Of a stretch of DNA of 64,000 bases, positions 27,115 through 36,483 are shown piece after piece; the first letter of the stretch is position 1; each line of letters begins with the position of its first letter. The stretch covers positions 3,242,501-3,306,500 of the forward strand of contig NZ_CP048222.1 of NCBI RefSeq assembly GCF_010119975.1, given 5' to 3'. The notes below the pieces were generated by a model. It was not told the origin of the DNA. It worked only from the letters and a program-made list of their open reading frames with translations, and did no database searches. A program made the position numbers and the translations under genes. Source of the DNA: Rhodocytophaga rosea. Lineage in GTDB: Bacteria > Bacteroidota > Bacteroidia > Cytophagales > 172606-1.

Positions 27115-27141
27115 AAAAGCGGCACCTGCCGCTTTTGCATT
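27115..27141 (+). terminator. Terminator of the universal stress operon
   Basis: AAAAGCGGC (27115-27123) pairs with GCCGCTTTT (27128-27136) over a 4-nt loop and is followed by GCATTTTC. The stretch from here to the next start holds no other recognisable gene. Confidence 0.75.
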
Positions 27142-27397
27142 TTCAGTAGCTCCGTACCTTTTCCATGAAAATTACAATACTTTGGAACGGAAAGCCTGTT
27201 AATTTAGCTATTACGATTGCTTGTTTACCAATTGTCAACCCACCATAAGCAGATGTAAACCTGCAGTACACCTTTGAAAATGAATGTGTTTACCTGGAGT
27301 GTACCCTATAAAATTGAATACTGATCTGTTGCGCTTTTACTTTGCCGGTACAATCTGACACACAAATTTTTAAGCCATCATGACACGCGTATCCTAC

Positions 27398-27535
27398 AAA
27401 ACTACCAGTTCTACCTGTCCATCTGCAACCACATCCGTTTCCAAATATTTACTTACGCATACAAATAACCATCCTCTTACCCAACCAGAGGTGGTGACCA
27501 ATAATAAAAGTATACTTGACAAAACTGGTAGTTTT
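27398..27535 (+). repeat. 13-bp inverted repeat flanking the possible leader of the L,D-transpeptidase gene
   Basis: AAAACTACCAGTT (27398-27410) is exactly complementary to AACTGGTAGTTTT (27523-27535). The right arm ends one base before the preferred ATG at 27536. The arms are 112 nt apart. They could pair in the mRNA and hide or present the start. Confidence 0.6.
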
Positions 27536-28783
27536 ATGAAAGGAATCTCTTATAGTGCATTTAATATCTATAATATATATCTCCGGCTATTCATCATCTT
27601 TCTTTGTTTATTAACCGCTGCCATCATGCCTGCATTTGGCCAGCAAGCAGCTCAACCTTCTGCAACTGATAGTGTAACAAAGGCCTATTTGCAGCTAAAA
27701 TTGTATCACCAGTTTTATAGCCAGATCGATGCCGAACAACGCTGGACCTATTTCCCGGCTGATACCGTGATACGTCCCGGGCAAGCCAGTGATCTGATTT
27801 ATGGCATTCGTTCAAACCTGCTGCTGACAGGCGATCTTTCTGCCACACAAGACCTGGCAACCAATACCCTGGATTCATTGCTGGTGAAAGCACTTGCCAA
27901 ATTCCAGTTTCGACATGGGTTAACGACTGATGGCATTTTCGGAAATAGTACGCTTCAGGCGATGAATGTGCCGGTAAGTAAACGGGTAGAACAGATTTCA
28001 ATCAATATGGAACGCTGGCGGACTTATACCGGTGTAGCCACACAACCCTATATATTTGTAAACATTCCTGACTTTACCCTGCAAGTAATAGAAGGTGATT
28101 CGGTAGCCCTGAAAATGAAAGTAATTGTAGGCAAAAAAACCAGCAAAACGGTGCTGATGCAAAGTGAAGTAAAATACATCGTACTCAATCCTTCCTGGAA
28201 TGTACCCCAGGGGATTGCAGCCAAAGAAATTTTACCCTTGTTGAAGAAAAATCCTCATTATTTGACGGATCACCAGATGCGTATTTACAGCAAACAAGCT
28301 GGTCAGCGTACCGAAATTCACCCCGACTCTGTAGACTGGCAAAGCATGACTCCGGCTAACTTCCATTACCTGGTTGAACAGATTCCCGGAGAAACCAATG
28401 CATTAGGCAAAGTAAAATTTATATTCCCCAATGAGTATGATATTTACCTGCATGATACGGCTCAAAGAGGCTTATTCAGCAAAACGGTACGTGCGATGAG
28501 TCACGGATGTGTCCGGGTAGAAAAACCTATCGAACTGGCCGCTTTCCTGCTACGTAATGATGCCGCATGGTCTGCTAAAAAGATCAATGAGTTTATTGCC
28601 AAAGGCACCGAAAGTACTGGTATCCGTTTGCGTACGCCTGTTCCGGTTTCTATCAATTATTTCACTGCCTGGACAGATAACAATTCTCAGCTTCATTTCC
28701 GCAATGATATTTATAACTACGATATTCCTGTTACAAAACCTGCTTTAAGCAGCCTGACCAGCAAAAAAATACAAGCAGACTAA
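27536..28783 (+). CDS. L,D-transpeptidase (YcbB/LdtD-like) with peptidoglycan-binding domain
   Basis: 415 residues from the ATG at 27536, which places a signal-anchor (about residues 18-36, ending 'PAFGQQ') at the N-terminus. An in-frame ATG at 27380 would add 52 residues of polar sequence. A peptidoglycan-binding domain ('LAKFQFRHGLTTDGIFGNST') precedes the YkuD catalytic domain, with 'HDTAQRGLF' and the nucleophile cysteine in 'MSHGCVRVEKP'. The enzyme makes 3-3 cross-links in peptidoglycan or attaches proteins to it, in the periplasm. A terminator follows. Confidence 0.9.
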   Translation: MKGISYSAFNIYNIYLRLFIIFLCLLTAAIMPAFGQQAAQPSATDSVTKAYLQLKLYHQFYSQIDAEQRWTYFPADTVIRPGQASDLIYGIRSNLLLTGDLSATQDLATNTLDSLLVKALAKFQFRHGLTTDGIFGNSTLQAMNVPVSKRVEQISINMERWRTYTGVATQPYIFVNIPDFTLQVIEGDSVALKMKVIVGKKTSKTVLMQSEVKYIVLNPSWNVPQGIAAKEILPLLKKNPHYLTDHQMRIYSKQAGQRTEIHPDSVDWQSMTPANFHYLVEQIPGETNALGKVKFIFPNEYDIYLHDTAQRGLFSKTVRAMSHGCVRVEKPIELAAFLLRNDAAWSAKKINEFIAKGTESTGIRLRTPVPVSINYFTAWTDNNSQLHFRNDIYNYDIPVTKPALSSLTSKKIQAD

Positions 28784-28888
28784 TATTAAATCATTGGTGG
28801 GTATTGATGGATATTTGTTAGAAGTATAGGGTAAATAGATAAAATATAGGAATCAAGATACGTAAAATTCATCTGTTGTTTCGAGTCA

Positions 28889-28924
28889 AACCTCACAGCC
28901 TGACAAGTGTTGTGAGGTTTTTTC
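28889..28924 (+). terminator. Terminator of the L,D-transpeptidase gene
   Basis: AACCTCACA (28889-28897) pairs with TGTGAGGTT (28911-28919) and is followed by TTTTTC. Confidence 0.75.
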
Positions 28925-29074
28925 GTTATCTCTTGACCAGCTCATTTATACAGTTATATTGCATAAAAAGTGTATGCAGTACTTGAGCAAAAGTATGGAT
29001 GAACCCAAATTATTTACTATTGACTGGTACTACCTACCTATTATGTACCTTTACAATAAACCATCCTTTCGATT

Positions 29075-30604
29075 ATGGAAATAAATGAGTCTGAAAAAAC
29101 CGAAAGTCTTGTTGCATTTAGGCAAATTCTGGAGCATGTAACGGATGGCATTGTTACTTTTAATGAGACAGGCATCATTGATTCTGTTAATCCGGCCATT
29201 ACAGTGCTGTTTCACTATACAGCAGAAGAGTTAATAGGGAAAAGTATCCATGAAATTATACCTCAGATACAGGTAACGAATGATCAAACTCTGGCTTCAG
29301 CCTTACTTGCTTTTACAGAAAAACCGCAGGAAGTACAAGGCCGGAAAAAAGATAGCTCGTTGTTCATTTGCCTTTTGCAGATCAGTCAGATGGAAACTGT
29401 AGGCAAACTCAAATTTACGGCTATTATTCATGATATTTCAGAATTGAGGCGGGTAGAATCTGCCCTGCGGGTGAGTGAAAACAAGATAAACGCCATTATT
29501 CAGAGTGCAGTAGATGGCGTAATTACCATTAATGAACGCGGCCAGATTGAAATGGTGAATCCTGCTGCTTCAAAGCTTTTTGGATACCATCCTGATGAAC
29601 TCATGGGCAAAAGTGTAAACATGCTGATGCCCGAACCAGATAAGAGCCGTCATGACGGCTATCTGCATAACTATTACCGTAGCGGCATTGGCCGGATTAT
29701 TGGCATCGGCCGGGAAGTAACCGGCTTGCGAAAAAACGGAACTACTTTTCCTTTTTACCTGAGTATAAGCGAAGTGAATCTGCCGGATAAACGCGTATTT
29801 ACCGGTTTTATTCATGACATTACCAACCAGAAAATGGCGGAAGAAAAACTCCGGCGTTATGCGGCCGAACTGGAACGGAGCAACCGGGAATTACAGGATT
29901 TTGCTTATGTGTCGTCGCACGATTTGCAGGAACCTTTACGCAAGATACAGGCCTTTGGCGACAGGCTGAAAGCCAAAGAAGCAGAACACCTCAGTGATCA
30001 AGGCAAAGATTATATCGACCGTATGCTGAATGCGGCCTTCCGCATGCAGCGGCTCATTAACGATCTGCTTTCTTTTTCCAGGGTAACTACCCAGTCGCAG
30101 CCCTTTATCAAAGTAGACCTGAATATACTCCTCCGGGAAGTGCTTTCCGACCTGGAAGTAATGATTGATAAAACCGGAGCCAGAATAGAATTTGAAACCC
30201 TGCCAGCCATTGAAGCCGAAGCCATTCAGATGCGGCAGCTTTTTCAGAATCTGATTTCAAATGCGCTTAAATTCCGAAAAGAGGATGAAGCGCCTGTCAT
30301 AAAAATATCTTCAAAACTTATTCAGCGTAAAGCACACCTGATCAGTACGCCCGGCGACGAGCAGGTGCAAATTTATGTGCAGGATAATGGAATCGGGTTT
30401 GATGAAAAATATTTAGACCGCATCTTTAATGTATTCCAGCGGCTGGATGGCCAGAAATACGAAGGTTCCGGAATCGGACTGGCCATTTGCCGCAAGATCG
30501 CTATTCGGCATGGAGGGGATATAACGGCCAGAAGTGAACCCGGAAAAGGTTCGGTATTTATAGTAACCCTGGCTTTAAAACAACCTAAAGAGGCAGTTTC
30601 TTAA
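29075..30604 (+). CDS. Sensor histidine kinase with FixL-like PAS domain
   Basis: 509 residues, soluble. PAS1 covers about 15-122 and PAS2 about 133-250. HisKA has H282 in 'VSSHDLQEPLRK', and the ATPase domain is complete, with 'NLISNALKF', 'VQDNGIGFDE' and 'GSGIGLAICRKI'. PAS2 is strikingly like the heme PAS of FixL: 'MLMPEPDKSRHDGYLHNY' then 'RIIGIGREVTGLRKNGTTFP'. H193 and R213 are 20 residues apart, the spacing of proximal His200 and distal Arg220 in Bradyrhizobium FixL. Heme binding and oxygen sensing are therefore plausible, but many non-heme PAS kinases also keep these residues. Three receiver-type genes follow on the same strand. Confidence 0.9.
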   Translation: MEINESEKTESLVAFRQILEHVTDGIVTFNETGIIDSVNPAITVLFHYTAEELIGKSIHEIIPQIQVTNDQTLASALLAFTEKPQEVQGRKKDSSLFICLLQISQMETVGKLKFTAIIHDISELRRVESALRVSENKINAIIQSAVDGVITINERGQIEMVNPAASKLFGYHPDELMGKSVNMLMPEPDKSRHDGYLHNYYRSGIGRIIGIGREVTGLRKNGTTFPFYLSISEVNLPDKRVFTGFIHDITNQKMAEEKLRRYAAELERSNRELQDFAYVSSHDLQEPLRKIQAFGDRLKAKEAEHLSDQGKDYIDRMLNAAFRMQRLINDLLSFSRVTTQSQPFIKVDLNILLREVLSDLEVMIDKTGARIEFETLPAIEAEAIQMRQLFQNLISNALKFRKEDEAPVIKISSKLIQRKAHLISTPGDEQVQIYVQDNGIGFDEKYLDRIFNVFQRLDGQKYEGSGIGLAICRKIAIRHGGDITARSEPGKGSVFIVTLALKQPKEAVS

Positions 30605-30843
30605 TTTTCTGTTGCAAATTTCCTATTGCATGTAAGCCGGCAATCTGCTTATTTTGGCATATACATGTGGTTACTGGTTTATTTTAGTAACGCTTACCAG
30701 CAGCCATGCATCCTTTTTTCGGGGTGTGAAGCTTATATAATTATTTTTTCATATTTCCTGCCATTAACTGAATGATACAAAAAGGGGAAGGAAACTAAAT
30801 AACAACGCATCATTGAAGTATACACTTAAACTTCTGATTTCTT

Positions 30844-31293
30844 ATGGCCAGTAAAAGACCTATTGTAATATTAGTAGCCGATGATGATGAGGAAGACCGG
30901 ATGCTGGTAAAAGAAGCCCTGGAAGAAAGCCGGCTTGCCAATAACTTACAGTTTGTAGTAGATGGCGAAGACTTACTTTCCTATCTGCGCAACCAGGGAA
31001 AATATGCCGATAAACAGCGCTATCCTACTCCCGGACTTATTCTACTTGATTTGAATATGCCTCGCAAAGATGGCCGGGAAGCGGTACGGGAAATTAAAGC
31101 TGATCCGCATTTGCGTATTATTCCCATTGTCGTGCTTACTACTTCCAAAGCAGAAGAAGATGTAATTAAAACCTATGATCTGGGGGTAAGTTCTTTCATT
31201 ACAAAGCCTATTACGTTTTCTGCCTTGGTAGATATTATGCGGACACTGGGCAAATACTGGTTTGAGATAGTGGAGCTGCCAAAAAATTTCTGA
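30844..31293 (+). CDS. Stand-alone receiver protein (Rcp1-type response regulator)
   Basis: 149 residues, a single receiver domain. Acidic pocket 'ADDDEED', phospho-acceptor D69 in 'LILLDLNMPRKDG', then 'LTTSKAEED' and 'FITKPITF'. There is no output domain, as in Rcp1-type proteins that work with phytochrome-like kinases. The next gene begins 1 bp after its stop, so the two are co-translated. It probably shuttles phosphate within the relay. Confidence 0.93.
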   Translation: MASKRPIVILVADDDEEDRMLVKEALEESRLANNLQFVVDGEDLLSYLRNQGKYADKQRYPTPGLILLDLNMPRKDGREAVREIKADPHLRIIPIVVLTTSKAEEDVIKTYDLGVSSFITKPITFSALVDIMRTLGKYWFEIVELPKNF

Positions 31294-31294
31294 T

Positions 31295-32530
31295 ATGGAG
31301 ACAAGCCACCATGTTCTCAATATTTTGCTGGTAGATGATGACGAAGAGGATTTTATTCTGACCAGAGATATTCTCAGCGACATTCCCCAGCGGAAAATGA
31401 AACTTCACTGGATTGCCAATTATCAAGATGCCTTGGAAGAGATTCCCAGAAATGCCTATGATGTATACCTGATCGATTATCGCCTGGGTGCAGAAAGTGG
31501 CCTGAATCTTATTAAAGAATCGCTGCGGGAAGGCTGTACCAAACCACTCATTCTGCTTACCGGGCAAGGCGACCTGGAAATCGACCAGCAAGCCATGAAG
31601 GCTGGTGCTGCTGATTATATGGTCAAGGGAAATTTTAATCCTTTTCACCTGGAACGTTCTATCCGCTACAGCATCGAACATACCAAAAATCTCAACCAGA
31701 TCCGGAGTTTAAATGCCGACCTGGAGAAACGGGTAGAACAACGTACCCAGGATCTGGCGCAAGCATTAACCAAACTGGAACAAACCAACCAGGACCTGAA
31801 ACGGGCAGAAGCCGAAATTCTGAAAGCACTCGACAAGGAACGCGAACTAAATGTAATGAAAACCAAATTCGTTACCATCGCCTCACATGAATTCCGTACG
31901 CCACTCAGCACGATTTTATCTTCGGCTTCATTGATTGCCAGGTACAATAACCCGGATGATACAGACAAGCGCCACAAGCATATAGATCGCATCAAATCTG
32001 CCGTACATAACCTGACTAGTATTCTGAATGACTTTTTATCTATTGGCCAGCTCGAAGAAGGAAAAACGGCTTACAACCCCGTATGGCTGGATGTGGTACA
32101 CCTGTCAGAAGAAATAACAGAAGAAATGTCTACAGTAACGAAAGAAACCCAGCATATTCTCTACCGGCATACCGGCCCGAAAAAAGAACTGCTGGTAGAT
32201 AAACAAGTGTTAAAAAATATCCTGATCAATCTGCTTTCTAATGCCATTAAGTATTCCGGACCAGGCCAGGATATAGCCTTTACAACTGTTTGTACGGAGA
32301 AAGAGTATATTTTTTCTATTACGGATAAAGGCATTGGCATTCCGGACGTAGATAAGCCGCATTTGTTCAGCCAGTTTTACCGGGCACATAATGTAACCAA
32401 TATCCAGGGAACTGGCCTTGGGCTGATTATAGTAAAAAAATATGTAGAGCTTGCCCAGGGCACCATAGAATATACCAGCCAGGAACATAAAGGAAGTACA
32501 TTTACCGTAAAAATTCCGATGACTACTTAA
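31295..32530 (+). CDS. Receiver-histidine kinase hybrid
   Basis: 411 residues. An N-terminal receiver has D61 in 'VYLIDYRLGAESG'. A long coiled coil (about 135-190) leads to HisKA with H198 in 'TIASHEFRTPLSTIL' and an ATPase domain with 'NILINLLSNAIKYSG', 'TDKGIGIP' and 'GTGLGLIIVKKY'. The receiver-first layout suggests that its kinase activity is itself set by an upstream kinase. It starts 1 bp after the stand-alone receiver gene. Confidence 0.92.
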   Translation: METSHHVLNILLVDDDEEDFILTRDILSDIPQRKMKLHWIANYQDALEEIPRNAYDVYLIDYRLGAESGLNLIKESLREGCTKPLILLTGQGDLEIDQQAMKAGAADYMVKGNFNPFHLERSIRYSIEHTKNLNQIRSLNADLEKRVEQRTQDLAQALTKLEQTNQDLKRAEAEILKALDKERELNVMKTKFVTIASHEFRTPLSTILSSASLIARYNNPDDTDKRHKHIDRIKSAVHNLTSILNDFLSIGQLEEGKTAYNPVWLDVVHLSEEITEEMSTVTKETQHILYRHTGPKKELLVDKQVLKNILINLLSNAIKYSGPGQDIAFTTVCTEKEYIFSITDKGIGIPDVDKPHLFSQFYRAHNVTNIQGTGLGLIIVKKYVELAQGTIEYTSQEHKGSTFTVKIPMTT

Positions 32531-32658
32531 AAGTAGCTTGGTTTGAAATTGATCACTTTACTAAATATTTATTAGCTTCACCACCAGCCACTAGAGAAAG
32601 TTTAGGTATAATTTAGCCCTTTTGAGTTGATTTTAAGTAATGTATAGGCAGCCTTGTT

Positions 32659-33714
32659 ATGAAAAAAATATTATTAATAGAAGATAACACGGAAGTCCGT
32701 GAGAATACAGCTGAAATCCTGGAACTGGCCAATTACCAGGTATTTACAGCGCCCCATGGAAAAATCGGGGTAGAACTGGCCAGAAAAGAACACCCCGACC
32801 TGATCATCTGCGATATTATGATGCCCGAACTAGATGGGTATGGGGTATTGCATTTGTTAAGTAAAAATCCTGCTACGGCCGGTATCCCCTTTATCTTCCT
32901 GACTGCCAAAGCCGAGAAAGATGATTTCCGCAAAGGCATGAACCTGGGTGCCGACGACTATCTCACCAAACCTTTCGATGACCTGACCTTGCTGGATGCC
33001 ATAGAAATGCGCCTGAAAAAGAATGACCTGTTCCGGGCAGAATCACGCAAAGAATCGGCCGGGACAGCTGGCGAAGGGAGCCGAGGTCTGGCTGAACTGA
33101 ACCGCCTGCTGAATGAGGACAAAAAAACAGTGCATATTAAAAAGAAACAACAGGTATTTTCTGAACACAGCTTTCCGAATGCCTTGTACTATATTAGTAA
33201 AGGAAAGATAAAAACATACAAAACCAATGAAGAAGGCCGGGAATTTATTACCGGATTACATGCTGCCGGAGATTTTATCGGCTATATAGAACTACTGGAA
33301 AATTGTAATTATAAAGAATCGGCTACGGCCCTGGAAGATTCTGAATTATGCGTGATCAACAAACCGGAGTTTTTTACCTTGCTTGAACAAAACCGGGAAG
33401 TTTCACAAAAATTTATCAAACTACTTTCCAATAACGTAATAGAACAGGAAGAGCGTTTGTTGCAGTTAGCCTATAATTCTGTCCGCAAGCGGGTTGCCGA
33501 GGCTTTGCTACTGCTATACAACCGCTATCATGGGCAAGAAACTGGTGAAACTGCTATTCAGGTATCCAGAGAAGATTTATCCAGTATTGCAGGTGCTTCC
33601 AAAGAAACGGTTATCCGCACCTTATCTGATTTTAAAGATGAAAAGTTAATTGAGATTTCCGGAAAGAGCATAAAGATTCTCAATATGAATAAACTGTTGA
33701 AAATGAAGAATTGA
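32659..33714 (+). CDS. Receiver fused to a Crp/Fnr family transcription regulator
   Basis: 351 residues. A receiver (1-120; D52 in 'IICDIMMPELDGYG', 'LTAKAEKDD', 'YLTKPFDD') is joined by a linker to a cyclic-nucleotide-binding fold (about 150-265) and a C-terminal Crp-type HTH with 'VSREDLSSIAGASKETVIRTL'. FNR-type N-terminal cysteines are absent. The pocket lacks the full 'GE..RSA' cAMP signature, so the ligand is uncertain. It is the only DNA-binding output of the cluster. It begins 128 bp after the hybrid kinase. Such fusion would let phosphorylation and the Crp domain act on one protein. Confidence 0.92.
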   Translation: MKKILLIEDNTEVRENTAEILELANYQVFTAPHGKIGVELARKEHPDLIICDIMMPELDGYGVLHLLSKNPATAGIPFIFLTAKAEKDDFRKGMNLGADDYLTKPFDDLTLLDAIEMRLKKNDLFRAESRKESAGTAGEGSRGLAELNRLLNEDKKTVHIKKKQQVFSEHSFPNALYYISKGKIKTYKTNEEGREFITGLHAAGDFIGYIELLENCNYKESATALEDSELCVINKPEFFTLLEQNREVSQKFIKLLSNNVIEQEERLLQLAYNSVRKRVAEALLLLYNRYHGQETGETAIQVSREDLSSIAGASKETVIRTLSDFKDEKLIEISGKSIKILNMNKLLKMKN

Positions 33715-33865
33715 TGCCAGTATTAAGTAGTGAGTGCTAAGATTGGAAAGCCTTACATTCATAGCATTCATGTTAAACCCGTTTAATATTCAATTGCCAT
33801 TCCTCATTCCTGGGAATGAAAGCCCATACAAAATTTCAGAATGATAATACTATATTTGACCATTC

Positions 33866-34582
33866 ATGAATAAAACACACAAAGGAGCCAATCAGACCTA
33901 TCTGGGGAATATCAAGGAAGGTATTAGCTCTTCCTGGCAAGGGTTAAAGATTTCTATCAAACATATTTTTGAAGCCAGGAAAAGCCGTACGCCTATAGGT
34001 ATAGCTAATGAAAAATACTTTGAACAGGAAACTGGTATTGTTACCTTACAATATCCCTATGAAGCCATTCCGGTACCAGATAACGGCCGCTACCGCCTGC
34101 ACAACGAAATGGAAGATTGTATTGTATGCGATAAATGCGCAGAAATCTGTCCGGTAAATTGTATTGAGATTGAGGCCGTGAAATCTACAGAAGAAATCCG
34201 TAAAACTTCCGATGGCCATTCCGTTCGTTTGTATGCGGCCAAATTCGATATTGATATGGCCAAGTGCTGCTTCTGCGGTTTATGCACCACCGTATGCCCG
34301 ACCGAATGCCTCACTATGACCAAAGCCTACGATTTTAGTGAGTTTGTGCTTGCCAATATGAACTACCATTTCTCCGACCTTTCTCCAGAGCAGGCCGAAG
34401 AGAAAAAGAAGGTATACGAAGAACAACATGCTGCTAAATTAGCCGCAAAACAAGCTGCTAAAGCGGTAAATGAAGTTGCAAAACCTGAAGAAGGAGCCAC
34501 ACCTCCGCCAAGCAAGCCAGCTATTAAACGGCCGATGATAAAACCTGTGATTAAAAAACAAGACCCACCTTCCGGAGAATGA
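33866..34582 (+). CDS. nuoI: NADH-quinone oxidoreductase subunit NuoI-like 2x[4Fe-4S] protein
   Basis: 238 residues. Two ferredoxin motifs are complete: C85-x2-C-x2-C-x3-C in 'CIVCDKCAEICP' and C134/135 onward in 'CCFCGLCTTVCP'. They carry clusters N6a and N6b in complex I. The C-terminal 60 residues are an Ala/Lys/Glu/Pro-rich tail not needed in other NuoI. The stop overlaps the start of nuoJ by 4 bp. No other nuo gene is next to it in the window. It could also serve a related ferredoxin-linked complex. Confidence 0.88.
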   Translation: MNKTHKGANQTYLGNIKEGISSSWQGLKISIKHIFEARKSRTPIGIANEKYFEQETGIVTLQYPYEAIPVPDNGRYRLHNEMEDCIVCDKCAEICPVNCIEIEAVKSTEEIRKTSDGHSVRLYAAKFDIDMAKCCFCGLCTTVCPTECLTMTKAYDFSEFVLANMNYHFSDLSPEQAEEKKKVYEEQHAAKLAAKQAAKAVNEVAKPEEGATPPPSKPAIKRPMIKPVIKKQDPPSGE

Positions 34583-35085
34583 ATCTGCTACAGCTTCTAT
34601 TTTATGTATTTGCCGGAATTACCATTATTGGTGCGCTGGGCGTTTTACTGGCACGGAATATTTTGTATGCCGCTTTTTCACTGGTAGCTTGCCTGCTGGG
34701 GATTGCGGCTTTATATGTACTGGCAGCAGCTGATTTTCTGGCTATTACCCAGATTATGATTTATGTAGGTGGTGTACTGGTGCTAATTATTTTTGGCATT
34801 ATGCTTACCAGCAAAACGTCTGAAACCTATTTAGTTTCACAAACTTATAACCGGCTGGCAGGTTTACTGACCGGTGGAGCGATGTTTGTCGTATTTATAT
34901 TGGCTATTACCCAGGCGAATTTTTCAGCTATTGGGCGGATACAAACTGCACAGCCTACAACCGGATCATCCCTGTCTGGCATTGGTATTGGCTTAATGAC
35001 ACATGCTTTACTGCCTTTCGAAATTGCCGGTATATTAATTCTGGCGGCATTAATGGGAGCTGCTTATATTGCCGGGAGGAAGTGA
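34579..35085 (+). CDS. nuoJ: NADH-quinone oxidoreductase subunit NuoJ
   Basis: 168 residues with five hydrophobic segments. The NuoJ hallmark is the kinked third helix, seen here as 'AITQIMIYVGGVLVLIIFGIM'. It is coupled to nuoI by an ATGA overlap. nuoK would normally follow, but the next gene starts on the opposite strand 4 bp after the stop. Confidence 0.9.
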   Translation: MNLLQLLFYVFAGITIIGALGVLLARNILYAAFSLVACLLGIAALYVLAAADFLAITQIMIYVGGVLVLIIFGIMLTSKTSETYLVSQTYNRLAGLLTGGAMFVVFILAITQANFSAIGRIQTAQPTTGSSLSGIGIGLMTHALLPFEIAGILILAALMGAAYIAGRK

Positions 35086-35088
35086 CGA

Positions 35089-35721
35089 TCAAATGCTATT
35101 CTTCTTATACATGATTCTTCCATCAAATAGCCATACTCTTTCGAGAATAAATACCTCATTGTCATATAATGTTATACTCTTGGGAAGATTTTCATAGTAA
35201 ATAGGATAATCTAATGCTTGACTCTCTATTAATTTTTCAACGCTAAAAACAGCTTCTTCAAATTCTCTGAAAGCTGTATTTATATTATCTACTCTAATTG
35301 TTCTCCAATTTGGTTTTCCTGTTATTCCTGTCTCATAATATTGGATAATAAGTTTTTTAGTAGGGTAATTTTCGGAATAATAAATGATTCTATCTTGTTT
35401 AAAAATCCCCAGTTCTCCATAAAATAAAGCAGCCCAGAAACCAAAGAACAACAATAAGATCCCCGATCCACTACTAATCAATAGGCCCTTTATTACCTTA
35501 CCATAAAAAAGCAGGTATAGTCCTCTAAAAATTCCAAATATAATTACTAACAAAATCAAAGTGATAAAAATATAACCTTCTACAAGTATTTGTGCAAAAA
35601 TAGTTCTGGGTTCGGTATGTGCTGAAAATGTAAATGGGAGAATAATTGAACCTACAAATACCATAGCAGGAATATATGCTAAGGCTCTAATTACGAAAGG
35701 CTTTATTTTATTAGTAATCAT
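35089..35721 (-). CDS. Membrane protein of unknown function
   Basis: 210 residues. Three to four hydrophobic segments occupy roughly residues 12-115 (for example 'YIFITLILLVIIFGIF' and 'GILLLFFGFWAALFY'). The C-terminal half is soluble and polar, with 'YYETGITGKPNWRTIRVDN'. I do not recognise the family. It is convergent with nuoJ, with 3 bp between the stop codons. Local base composition is more AT-rich than neighbouring genes, which suggests acquisition or weak constraint. Confidence 0.7.
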   Translation of the reverse strand: MITNKIKPFVIRALAYIPAMVFVGSIILPFTFSAHTEPRTIFAQILVEGYIFITLILLVIIFGIFRGLYLLFYGKVIKGLLISSGSGILLLFFGFWAALFYGELGIFKQDRIIYYSENYPTKKLIIQYYETGITGKPNWRTIRVDNINTAFREFEEAVFSVEKLIESQALDYPIYYENLPKSITLYDNEVFILERVWLFDGRIMYKKNSI

Positions 35722-35757
35722 TTTAATAAGTAATCTAATTCTTGTTGCATCATTACC

Positions 35758-36378
35758 TTACTTCTCACTCCAGGTCGACATCAATTCAATGGCATAGCGA
35801 TTTACTACTTCCTGCGTAATTTTTTTCTCCTGCTTCACCCGAAGCAAATAAGGATAGCCGGAATGTTTGAGAATAATATCTTCGGTTTCGGTATTTTCCG
35901 GTCCATTGAATACAATGCCTTTTACTTTTATTTTTCTTCGTTTCAGCTCGTTAATCGTAAGCAGCGAATGGTTAATGCTGCCTAAGTAAATATTACACAC
36001 CAGAATTACTTCCAGCTTAAACTTCGCCGCAATGTCAATCACAAACTGTGTATCGCTGATGGGTGCGAGTATTCCTCCGGCGCCTTCTACAATCAGGGTA
36101 TTTTCTGTTCTGGGCATTAGTATATTGTCCAGATGGATTTCTATATGCTCCAGCCTGGCTGCGGCATGCGGCGACATAGGAGCTTGCAGTAAATAAGCTT
36201 CTTTGTGGAACCTGGATTTGTTATTATGAACAAATTTCATCACGGTATCCGTATCTCTTGGATAACCGGCTTGTATAGGTTTCCAGTAATCGGCATGGAG
36301 TGCCTGGGTGAAAATAGAACTTACCAGCGTTTTGCCGCTATCTGTATGAATGGCTGTAATAAAATAAGACTTGCTCAT
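35758..36378 (-). CDS. bioD: Dethiobiotin synthetase
   Basis: 206 residues. The enzyme carboxylates 7,8-diaminononanoate to dethiobiotin with ATP. The P-loop is the BioD form 'HTDSGKTLVSS' (residues 11-21), followed by 'YWKPIQAG' and 'VEGAGGILAPI', both typical active-site segments. Other biotin genes are not in the window. Confidence 0.9.
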   Translation of the reverse strand: MSKSYFITAIHTDSGKTLVSSIFTQALHADYWKPIQAGYPRDTDTVMKFVHNNKSRFHKEAYLLQAPMSPHAAARLEHIEIHLDNILMPRTENTLIVEGAGGILAPISDTQFVIDIAAKFKLEVILVCNIYLGSINHSLLTINELKRRKIKVKGIVFNGPENTETEDIILKHSGYPYLLRVKQEKKITQEVVNRYAIELMSTWSEK

Positions 36379-36483
36379 AGAGATAAAGGGTTAAGAATAC
36401 ATATCATAAATGTATTAACTCTGCGAATATGAAGCTACAATTAAAAAACTAAGCTTTATTTTTCAACAGCCATCATATATGCA

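Noticed and set aside
32659-33714. FNR-type oxygen sensor with its own Fe-S cluster
   Set aside because: The N-terminal cysteine set of FNR is absent; the start of the protein is a receiver domain.
33851-33858. TATATTTG as promoter core of a leaderless nuoI message
   Set aside because: It matches TAnnTTTG but lies only 7 bp before the ATG and has no -33 element; chance in AT-rich DNA is likely.
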